Shown here: piece after piece, positions 34,489 to 41,313 of the stretch | Position numbering within the stretch: position 1 is the first letter of the stretch | Layout: every line of letters starts with the position of its first letter | Assembly: GCA_900167895.1 (NCBI GenBank) | Contig: FUZR01000002.1 | Span: 496,001 to 560,000, forward strand | Length of the DNA: 64,000 bases | Direction: 5' to 3' | Origin: Bacteroidales bacterium WCE2004 | GTDB taxonomy: Bacteria; Bacteroidota; Bacteroidia; Bacteroidales; UBA932 | The notes under the pieces: model-generated | The model's database searches: none | Seen by the model: the letters and a program-made list of their open reading frames with translations, nothing else | What the model was told of the DNA's origin: nothing | Made by a program: the position numbers and the translations under genes

Positions 34489-35497
34489 GTCCGATGCTCA
34501 GCTTGTCGGGGTTGATCCCCGGGTTGAGCTTCTTGATCGCGGCGAGCGACTTGCCCTGCTTGCGGGCGATCGCGCCCAGGCTGTCGCCCTTCTTGACCGT
34601 ATAGTAGCGGATGGCCGCCCGTTCGGCCGCAAGGCGCTTCTCCTCCTCGACGATCTTCTCGTCGGCGCCGTAGACGTCGTCCTCCTCGTCGAGCGACTCG
34701 GGGACGTAGCGCGAGCCGGCGTCGAGGTAGCTGCGGCGCAGCACGAAGACGTTCTTGCGCAGCTCGCCCTTCTCGTAGTCCGCGATCCACTCCGGATCGA
34801 AGGCATAGCCCTGGTAGCGCGTCTCGAAGTGGAGGTGCGGGCCGGTGGATCGGCCGGTGGAACCACCCAGGCCGATCTGGTCGCCCGCATGCACCCAGTC
34901 GCCCACCTCGACCTCTCTCTTCGAAAGATGGCCGTAGTAGGTCTCCAGGCCGTTCTCGTGGCGGATCACGACGAGGTTGCCATAGCCCTTGTTATACGTG
35001 GACACGCGCACGCGCCCGTCGAACGCCGCCACCACGGGCGTGCCCGTCCGGAGCGGCAGGTCCACGCCCTGATGGCGCCGCCCGTGGCGGTAGCCGAAGC
35101 GGGAGAAGACCTTGGTCGGGTTGGGGCACACGAACGTGCTCGCCGTGTCCACCAGGCAGATGCTGTTGCGCAGCGGAAGGCTGTCCAGCGTGGTCTTGAA
35201 CGGATTGATGGCATTGGGGACCCAGTCCTTGACGAAGGTCTCGTCCCCCTCCATCTTCTTGAAATTCTTGATGTAGTACCAGGTGTGGTCGTCCCGCAGG
35301 ACGAGCAGCAGCCGGCCGTCGTTGATGTCCAGCGTGTCCACGTCGACACCCTTGCCCTGCCTGAACTCGCCCGCCTCGGCGGAGAATCCGGCAGGGACGC
35401 GCAGCGTGTCGGCCGCCGAGGCTTCCCCGTCGGCCTGCGCGCGCAGGATGTTAGGAATCAGAAGGAAGGTCAGGAAAAGTACACGGAAACCTCTCAT
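34469..35497 (-). CDS. M23 peptidase with C-terminal LysM domain
   Basis: The 342-aa exported protein has a signal peptide (about 1-20). It contains an M23 (LytM) endopeptidase domain with the zinc motifs YRHGRRHQGVDLPL and TGPHLHFETRY, and YYGHLSKREVEVGDW between them. A C-terminal LysM domain follows (about 298-341: RYYTVKKGDSLGAIARKQGK). It therefore likely cleaves peptidoglycan cross-links and binds glycan. All expected zinc ligands are present, unlike the M23-like protein at 56038. The manB-type gene is 4 nt upstream, so the two are co-transcribed. Confidence 0.93.
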   Translation of the reverse strand: MRGFRVLFLTFLLIPNILRAQADGEASAADTLRVPAGFSAEAGEFRQGKGVDVDTLDINDGRLLLVLRDDHTWYYIKNFKKMEGDETFVKDWVPNAINPFKTTLDSLPLRNSICLVDTASTFVCPNPTKVFSRFGYRHGRRHQGVDLPLRTGTPVVAAFDGRVRVSTYNKGYGNLVVIRHENGLETYYGHLSKREVEVGDWVHAGDQIGLGGSTGRSTGPHLHFETRYQGYAFDPEWIADYEKGELRKNVFVLRRSYLDAGSRYVPESLDEEDDVYGADEKIVEEEKRLAAERAAIRYYTVKKGDSLGAIARKQGKSLAAIKKLNPGINPDKLSIGQKIRVN

Positions 35498-35501
35498 CGC
35501 A

Positions 35502-36866
35502 CTACGAACGGATTGCGCCGAACTGCTCCACGAGCAGCCGGCAGGTCTGTTCTACTTTGTCCTGCAGCAGTGCTTCCGAACGCGCCTCGCAGATGAAGCG
35601 CAGATAAGGCTCCGTGTTGGAAGGGCGGATGTTGAACCACCAGTCGGCGAACTCGTAGCGGTAGCCGTCGAAGTCCATCTGCTTGAGCGGCTTCTCCTGC
35701 GCGGCGAAATGCGCGCACACGGCCTTCATCGCGCCCGGCTTGTCCTCGAGGCGGAAGTTGATCTCGCCCGAATTGCAGTAGCCCGCGATCTCGGCGATCT
35801 GCTCGCTGAAGGTCCGGCCCTCCTTCTTGAGGGCGGCCACGATGCGCAGCACGATCAGCGAAGCCAGCAGGCCGCTGTCGGAGTAGAAGAAATCCTTGAA
35901 ATAATAATGGCCCGCCAGCTCGCCGCCCCACAGGCCGTCGATCTCGCGGAGCTTGGGCGCGGCGAACGCGCGGCCCACGCGCCAGGTATGCAGCTCGGCG
36001 CCGTATTTGGCGAGATACTCGCCCACCGCCTTGGAGCTGCGGATCTCCTGCAGTACGCGCGGCGCCTTCGCGCCCCGCTCGTCGCAGAAGTACTTCGCCA
36101 TCATCGCGATCACCAGGTCCGGCGCCACGAACTGGGCCTTCTCGTCCACGAACATCACGCGGTCGGCGTCGCCGTCGTAGATCACGCCCACGTCGGCACC
36201 GGTCTTGCGGACCAGCTGCTGGAGCGGCTCCACGTTCTTGGCCACCAGCGGGTTCGGCTCGTGGTTGGGGAAACGGCCGTCGATCGTGTCGAAGAGATAT
36301 TCCGGCTCCTCGCCGAACACCTCGTGCGCGAACAGGCACGACATGCCGTTGGACAGGTCAAATGCGATCTTGAGGCCGCTGTAGTCGGCCTTGTACTTCA
36401 TCATGAAGTCGATATAATCCTTGTGGATGTCCTTCTCCCGCACGGTGCCGCGCTTCGCGGCCACCGGCGTCGGCCGGCCCTCCTCGATCCAGGCCTTGAT
36501 CTGGCCCAGGCCCGTGTCCAGGGCCACCGGCAGGGCGTTCTCCCGGCTGACCTTCATGCCGTTGTACTCGGCAGGATTGTGGCTTGCGGTGATCTGCACG
36601 GAGGCCTTGAAGCCATAGTTCGCCGTGGCGAAATACACCATCGGCGTGCTGCTCAGCCCGATGTCCGCGACATCGGCGCCCGCGTCGCAGATGCCCTCCA
36701 CGAGCGCGTCGTGGATCTCCTGTGACGACACGCGGCAGTCGCGTCCCACCAGCACCTCCTTGGCGCCCAGCAGTTCGGGAATGAAATAACCGACCTTATA
36801 GGCCGTCGTCCGGTCGAAATCCACTCCGTAGACTCCCCGGATATCATATGCGTGAAATGCTCCCAT
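35502..36866 (-). CDS. manB: Phosphomannomutase/phosphoglucomutase
   Basis: The 454-aa enzyme moves phosphate between C6 and C1 of mannose or glucose phosphate, feeding sugar-nucleotide and envelope glycan synthesis. It has the four alpha-D-phosphohexomutase domains. The active serine is in QITASHNPAEYNGMK, the metal loop is DGDADRVMFVDE, and the sugar-specificity loop is GGELAGHYYFKD. The C-terminal phosphate-binding RPSNTEPYLRF is present. Substrate preference (Man versus Glc) is not readable from sequence alone. It is first in an operon with the M23/LysM gene. Confidence 0.93.
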   Translation of the reverse strand: MGAFHAYDIRGVYGVDFDRTTAYKVGYFIPELLGAKEVLVGRDCRVSSQEIHDALVEGICDAGADVADIGLSSTPMVYFATANYGFKASVQITASHNPAEYNGMKVSRENALPVALDTGLGQIKAWIEEGRPTPVAAKRGTVREKDIHKDYIDFMMKYKADYSGLKIAFDLSNGMSCLFAHEVFGEEPEYLFDTIDGRFPNHEPNPLVAKNVEPLQQLVRKTGADVGVIYDGDADRVMFVDEKAQFVAPDLVIAMMAKYFCDERGAKAPRVLQEIRSSKAVGEYLAKYGAELHTWRVGRAFAAPKLREIDGLWGGELAGHYYFKDFFYSDSGLLASLIVLRIVAALKKEGRTFSEQIAEIAGYCNSGEINFRLEDKPGAMKAVCAHFAAQEKPLKQMDFDGYRYEFADWWFNIRPSNTEPYLRFICEARSEALLQDKVEQTCRLLVEQFGAIRS

Positions 36867-36906
36867 TGTATTGCGTGATTTTGCGGTTAGTAATAATAAT
36901 CATTTG

Positions 36907-36914
36907 CAAATTTA
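36907..36914 (-). promoter_or_regulatory. -7 element for phosphohexomutase gene
   Basis: TAAATTTG on the minus strand, about 40 nt from the ATG. Confidence 0.5.
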
Positions 36915-36966
36915 CGAAAATTATTTCATCAACTATTATGCCTCATCTCAACGTCTTTCCGTATCA

Positions 36967-37053
36967 TTACGGCTCAATTTTTAACAAAAAAGGCATTTTA
37001 CGGCTCAAATTTCTGGGAAATGAGCCGAAATAATGATAAATTTGAGCCGAAAA
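36967..37053 (+). promoter_or_regulatory. Fic-gene promoter with four operator-like repeats
   Basis: Four copies of a CGGCTCAAATTT motif occur: two direct (36967-36980 and 36998-37012) and two inverted (37018-37031 and 37038-37053). The middle two form a palindrome with arms CGGCTCA/TGAGCCG. The last one overlaps a -7 element TAAATTTG (37037-37044). This fits autoregulation by the winged-helix domain of the Fic protein. Confidence 0.7.
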
Positions 37054-37063
37054 CGGATAAACC

Positions 37064-38098
37064 ATGACCCGAGAGAACGAAATACTCCAGTTCCTGCACT
37101 ACCATCCGGACTCCTCCAGAAGCGAGATCGAATCCGGCATGAACCTCACGGAAAGCCCTGCCACCGTCAAGCGTATCCTTGCAGCGTTGACAGAGGCCGG
37201 ATCTGTCATTGTTTCCGGCCAGGGGCGGGCCACACGTTACAACGTGTCTCCTCAAGCGCACGTGACAATGCCTTTGGACATTGATACCTATTTCCAGGAG
37301 GAGACCGATGAGCGGACCATTCAGACCACTTTCAACTTCGAGCTGATCAACAATATCCTTCCCAAGGTGAAACTTTTCACGGACGAAGAAGAAGATCTCC
37401 TCAATAACCTTCAAGCGCAATTCTCCCACAATCTGGAAGGAATAACCCCAACCGGGTACCGCAAAGAGATGGAGCGTTTGGGGATTGACCTCAGTTGGAA
37501 ATCCTCCCAGATTGAAGGAAACACCTACTCTCTTCTGGAGACCGAAAAACTGCTGAAAGAAAAGCAGACCGCCTCCGGAAAGACCAAAGAAGAAGCCGTG
37601 ATGCTCCTCAACCATAAAGATGCACTGGATTATGTCCTGGCAGATCCGGGATACATGAAGGAAATATCCACCTGGCGAATAGAGGAACTCCATGCGCTGC
37701 TTATCAAAGATCTGGACGTCGACAAAAGCATCCGCAAGCACCGCGTGGGCATCACCGGCACCAACTACTGCCCGTTGGATAACGAATACCAGATTCGTGA
37801 AGCCCTTGACGGCAGCTGCCGCCTGATCAATGAAAAGGAGAGCATTTTTGAGAAAGCCCTGCTGGCTTTGGTGCTGCTCTCCTATATCCAGGCATTTTCC
37901 GATGGCAACAAACGCACGGCCCGCATTACAAGCAACGCCATCCTGATTGCCAACAAGTATTGTCCCCTCTCCTTCCGCACGGTTGATTCCGTAGAATACA
38001 AAAAGGCAATGCTGATCTTCTACGAGCAGAACAACATCGCCGCTTTCAAGAAGATCTTTATCGACCAGTTTGCCTTTGCCGTTCGAACATACTTCTAA
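37064..38098 (+). CDS. Fic-family protein with winged helix and altered catalytic motif
   Basis: The 344-aa protein starts with a winged helix-turn-helix (about 1-62; LTESPATVKRILAALTEAGS). A Fic domain follows. An inhibitory-helix motif SSQIEGN is at 147-153, the usual [ST]xxxE[GN] position for N-terminally inhibited Fic proteins. The core motif reads IQAFSDGNKRTAR. Normal Fic enzymes have HxF at this site, and here the histidine is glutamine (Gln276, CAG at 37889-37891). Fic proteins AMPylate targets using that histidine, so catalysis may be lost or changed. It is monocistronic, downstream of an operator array. Confidence 0.85.
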   Translation: MTRENEILQFLHYHPDSSRSEIESGMNLTESPATVKRILAALTEAGSVIVSGQGRATRYNVSPQAHVTMPLDIDTYFQEETDERTIQTTFNFELINNILPKVKLFTDEEEDLLNNLQAQFSHNLEGITPTGYRKEMERLGIDLSWKSSQIEGNTYSLLETEKLLKEKQTASGKTKEEAVMLLNHKDALDYVLADPGYMKEISTWRIEELHALLIKDLDVDKSIRKHRVGITGTNYCPLDNEYQIREALDGSCRLINEKESIFEKALLALVLLSYIQAFSDGNKRTARITSNAILIANKYCPLSFRTVDSVEYKKAMLIFYEQNNIAAFKKIFIDQFAFAVRTYF

Positions 38099-38111
38099 CT
38101 TCTAAAACCGG

Positions 38112-38852
38112 TCAGGCTTCCCCTTGCCGCGCCTGCTCCAGATAGGACGTCAGCGCCGACTCGACGAAAGAGCGGCCCGTCGGGAGCGCCACCAGGATGT
38201 CCGCCCACAGATAGCCCTGGCGCGACACCTTCACATAGCCCGCAAACGGGCAGGTCCGCCCCAGGCGGTTGAATTGCCCGTACTCCGGCAACGCGACCTT
38301 CGGGATATAGCCCAGCACCTTGCCGTCCGCGCGGACGACCACCTGCGCATCCGGATCGTGCGGATTGTCCGGCTCCGGCTTCACGAAGCCGTTCACCGGC
38401 CCCACGTCCGCCAGCGTGCAGTGATAGCGCATCCCCGTGATCTCCGTATGCATCGTGTCCATGTCCGGGCCCACGCCCCAGCCGCACCCCTCGTCATACT
38501 CCAGCGACGACAGATACCCCCACGACAGCGACCGCTCCCGCCCCGTGGCGAACGGATCCACCGTCGGCGCCAGCGGCCGCGTCGGCCTTGCCGGCCTCGG
38601 CTGCGCCACCTTGGGCTGCGGCTCCGCCACCCTGGGCCTCGGCGCCGGTTCCAGCGGCCTCGGCGTCGGGCTCACCGGCTGCTCCGGCCTCTGCGGCGCT
38701 TGCGGCTGCGGCCTCGCCGGCGCCTGCGGCGCCTCCGGCCGCCAGCTCACCCGCGCCTGCGGCTTCCGCCGCTGCCCCTCCCCCTCCGGCCGGTCATGGA
38801 AGATCAGGTACAACGCAAAGACGATGACAGCTATGTAGATGACGTAGAACAT
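38112..38852 (-). CDS. Membrane-anchored HIRAN-domain protein
   Basis: The 246-aa protein has an N-terminal membrane segment (about 1-18), a proline- and arginine-rich linker (about 25-95) and a C-terminal HIRAN domain (about 135-225). HIRAN features are EITGMRYHC and NPHDPDAQVVVRADGKVLGY followed by IPKVALPEYG. HIRAN domains bind DNA ends or damaged DNA and usually sit on helicases or nucleases; here the domain is alone and anchored. Base use is GC-rich like the core genome, so it may predate the island. It converges on the Fic gene with a 13-nt gap. Confidence 0.82.
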   Translation of the reverse strand: MFYVIYIAVIVFALYLIFHDRPEGEGQRRKPQARVSWRPEAPQAPARPQPQAPQRPEQPVSPTPRPLEPAPRPRVAEPQPKVAQPRPARPTRPLAPTVDPFATGRERSLSWGYLSSLEYDEGCGWGVGPDMDTMHTEITGMRYHCTLADVGPVNGFVKPEPDNPHDPDAQVVVRADGKVLGYIPKVALPEYGQFNRLGRTCPFAGYVKVSRQGYLWADILVALPTGRSFVESALTSYLEQARQGEA

Positions 38853-38951
38853 ACGCGCAGGACAATTATACCCTCAAATATTGCAGAATTTCGGGGTTCC
38901 TCAAAATCTTTTTGGGCATTTTCTACAATTTCCTCAAAATCTTTGAATCAT

Positions 38952-39027
38952 TTTGTTGTCCATAAACAATAAAATTGTTGGATTTTAATTTTTATTGTCC
39001 ATAAACAATAAAATTTCATTACCTTTG
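38952..39027 (+). promoter_or_regulatory. Operator palindromes and promoter of the DUF4143-type gene
   Basis: TTTATTGT-CCATAA-ACAATAAA (38991-39012) is a perfect inverted repeat. A near copy with one changed base lies at 38952-38973. The -7 element TACCTTTG (39020-39027) follows directly, so the repeats cover the upstream promoter region. Confidence 0.7.
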
Positions 39028-39049
39028 TACGAAAGAAACAATCTGCATT

Positions 39050-40255
39050 ATGGATGTATTGACTAGACAACACTATGCCGACATTGTCGATTCCTGGATC
39101 GGCAAAGGGAACATCATCGCACTCGTCGGCTCCCGACGTGTGGGGAAAAGTTATGTTCTGAAGGACTTTATCCAACGCCACGAAAACGACGCGGATATCA
39201 ATATCATCTATATTGACAAAGAGAAGAAGGACTTTAAAGATATCCGGAACAAGGATGACCTGGACGCGTTGATTGAGAAGAGCTTTATCAAGGGGAAGCA
39301 TAATTGCATTCTCATTGATGAAGCGCAGGAGATATCTCAATTCGAGGATAGTGTCTGCAACTGGTACACGGAAGAGAATACCGACGTCCTCATTACCGGA
39401 AGCAATTCCAAGATGCTCTCCGGAGAATTGGCCACACGTCTTTCCGGTCGTCACGTAGAAATCCGGATTCATCCTCTTACATACTCCGAGTTCCTGCAGT
39501 TCCACAATCTTCAGGACAGTGATGCGAGCCTGATGACATATTTAAAATACGGCGGGCTCCCCGGCCTGAGGAAAGTCGGATTAGACAATGAGGAGCAAGT
39601 CTGGGCCTACTTGACCAGCGTCTTCAACACCATCATGCTCAAGGACATCATTGAGAGGCATGACATCCGCAATATCCCCTTCTTGAACAATCTCCTTGCC
39701 TTCTATGCCGACACCACCGGGAAACTGACTTCCGCCAACAGCATCTCCAAATATATGAGATCACAGGAAGAAAACGTTTCTCCCAACTTGGTCCTCTTGT
39801 ATAGAGGGTTCTATGCTGAATCCTTCCTGATCGATACCGTCTCCCGTTATGACATTCATGGCAAGAAACTCTTCGAATCCAACGAGAAAGTCTACTGGGA
39901 TGACCTGGGGCTCAGAAACCTCAAGGCGGAAGGAAGTCTGGATTCCTATATCGAGAAGGTGCTCGAAAATGCCGTGTACAAACACCTCTGTTTTCTAGGA
40001 TATAAAGTACACGTAGGAGTCCTGAACGCCGGCGAAGTTGATTTCGTTTGTACCAAGCCCGGAAAGACTGTGTACGTTCAAGTGAGCTACGTCATTTCAG
40101 ACGAGAACACCCGCCAGAGAGAATTCGGCCCACTTGAGAAGATTCGGGACAACCATCCGAAATTCGTCATCAGTGCCACACCACTCCTGGCGCAAAGGGA
40201 TGAGAACGGCATCACGCATCTCTCCCTGAGGGAATTCCTGAAAGAAGGACTTTAG
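39050..40255 (+). CDS. AAA-type ATPase with DUF4143 C-terminus
   Basis: The 401-aa protein has an AAA_14-type ATPase domain with Walker A IALVGSRRVGKSYVL (about 23-37), Walker B CILIDEAQEI (about 86-95) and sensor LITGSNSKML. A DUF4143 region follows, whose last third carries KVLENAVYKHL and a GEVDFVCTKPGKTVYVQVSY block. The latter looks like a PD-(D/E)xK nuclease-type core (D, then Q in place of the E/K pair). These proteins are common in Bacteroidales and have no clear role. It has its own promoter with palindromic operators and is AT-richer than the neighbouring HIRAN gene, which suggests transfer. Confidence 0.85.
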   Translation: MDVLTRQHYADIVDSWIGKGNIIALVGSRRVGKSYVLKDFIQRHENDADINIIYIDKEKKDFKDIRNKDDLDALIEKSFIKGKHNCILIDEAQEISQFEDSVCNWYTEENTDVLITGSNSKMLSGELATRLSGRHVEIRIHPLTYSEFLQFHNLQDSDASLMTYLKYGGLPGLRKVGLDNEEQVWAYLTSVFNTIMLKDIIERHDIRNIPFLNNLLAFYADTTGKLTSANSISKYMRSQEENVSPNLVLLYRGFYAESFLIDTVSRYDIHGKKLFESNEKVYWDDLGLRNLKAEGSLDSYIEKVLENAVYKHLCFLGYKVHVGVLNAGEVDFVCTKPGKTVYVQVSYVISDENTRQREFGPLEKIRDNHPKFVISATPLLAQRDENGITHLSLREFLKEGL

Positions 40256-40301
40256 GCTTATCATGTTTTACAGATCTTTGCCACACCAAAACCACAACAC
40301 T

Positions 40302-40487
40302 ATGCCCACCACCAAACACCACTGGACCGAATTCTTCACCCGCAACGACGACGAGTCCCCCAAACGCCACTGGACCGAGTACCTCGACAACGACGCCGAG
40401 GCCAACGACCGCGACGACGACTGGGAATGGGACCGCCAGGACGACTTCGGCGATCCCTGGGACCAGGAAGCCCCAGTCTCCGACTAA
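40302..40487 (+). CDS. Small acidic protein with HWTE repeats (hypothetical)
   Basis: The 61-aa protein starts MPTTKHHWTEFFTRNDD and contains a second RHWTEYLDND unit. The rest is Asp- and Trp-rich (DDDWEWDRQDDFGDPW). No membrane segment or signal is present. Family is unknown. GC content is high, unlike the flanking genes. Start ATG 40302 is preferred over an upstream one at 40263 because the sequence between has no protein-like character. It may be expressed after the DUF4143 gene. Confidence 0.45.
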   Translation: MPTTKHHWTEFFTRNDDESPKRHWTEYLDNDAEANDRDDDWEWDRQDDFGDPWDQEAPVSD

Positions 40488-40564
40488 CCCTCCCCGCCCC
40501 GGGTGCCCAGCGGGCCGATTTTCACCCCGCGCCTCACCTTCCACATTACGAGTTTCCTTTGCGG

Positions 40565-40618
40565 ACTCGTGAGTCCTTGTGCATCCAAAGACTTTGTATT
40601 TGTCGTGATTTACAAAGT
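40565..40618. repeat. Two small palindromes in a gene-free stretch
   Basis: GGACTC-GT-GAGTCC (near 40563-40576) and ACTTTGT ... ACAAAGT (40591-40618). The stretch 40488-41313 has no convincing gene but several regulatory-looking elements. Confidence 0.4.
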
Positions 40619-40648
40619 TATGGAAGCCTTTGCTTTTTCCGGCTAGGA

Positions 40649-40702
40649 TGTACATTTTACTTTACGAAAAAATGTCCATTTACCTTTGCCCAAAAATGTA
40701 CA
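40649..40702 (+). promoter_or_regulatory. Orphan operator-promoter
   Basis: TGTACATTTT (40649-40658), AAAAAATGTCCA (40667-40678) and AAAAATGTACAA (40692-40703) are related direct/inverted sites. They surround a -7 element TACCTTTG (40681-40688). No credible gene follows, so this may be the remnant of a lost autoregulated gene. Confidence 0.5.
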
Positions 40703-40808
40703 AACAAAGTTACTTATTACACCCGAGTTCTGACTGGCCCCGCCGCGCGCCGGGCGCAACAAAAGTGCAAGAAAACGAAGGAGTTATTTTTTCTTTCAAA
40801 AGAATAAC

Positions 40809-40816
40809 TACCTTTG
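40809..40816 (+). promoter_or_regulatory. -7 element of candidate small RNA
   Basis: TACCTTTG, with a TTTT near the -33 position. Confidence 0.5.
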
Positions 40817-40821
40817 CAACA

Positions 40822-40917
40822 GATATTGACCTCACGCGAGAGATAAGCGCCTCGCATACGTTGAAAATACCAAACACAGAGTTCCTTTTCTATTCAAGGG
40901 GCTCTGTGTATTTTTTT
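40822..40917 (+). ncRNA. Candidate small RNA (about 95 nt)
   Basis: Transcription from the -7 element at 40809 would give a roughly 95-nt RNA. It would end at a strong terminator with arms ACACAGAG (40874-40881) and CTCTGTGT (40902-40909) and seven T's. No open reading frame of note lies inside it. I do not recognise the family. Confidence 0.45.
40872..40917 (+). terminator. Intrinsic terminator of candidate small RNA
   Basis: 8-bp stem ACACAGAG/CTCTGTGT, extended by TCC/GGG, followed by T7. Confidence 0.8.
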
Positions 40918-41189
40918 AGTCTGACGGACGATGGTTTGACAGCCGCGCGAAAGCCGCTCCGACGCTCCACTGCTTACAAAACAAGCTATAAGTAAGAAGA
41001 GGAAGACTTTCTTACCTCCGAATCAACCGTTAAAGGGAAGCAGCTATGTGAGCCTGCTCAAAACCATACAAACACAACAGCACAAAAATAATTATACGAT
41101 AATAATACAAAATTTGTTTGCTTTTTATTGCGAGCAATCGGAGGTCGAAAGAACGGTGGCAGTTTAAGTGAGAAAGTTTTCAACAAGGG

Positions 41190-41219
41190 TTGTGTGGCTG
41201 GAGAATAAATATAACTTTG
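41190..41219 (+). promoter_or_regulatory. Promoter of the KAP NTPase gene
   Basis: TTG (41190-41192), 19 nt, TAACTTTG (41212-41219). The leader to the ATG at 41314 is about 90 nt, long for this window. Confidence 0.65.
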
Positions 41220-41313
41220 CGGATGGGAAGGAAGAGTTCGTAAGAAAACCGCTGAAATTGCAGATAGTTAGGCAACATTATTTAGTCGATTATTGATTTA
41301 AACAATATAAGAT

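Noticed and set aside
40630..40995. 121-codon frame between the DUF4143 and KAP genes
   Set aside because: It crosses a promoter and a strong terminator and has no protein-like composition.
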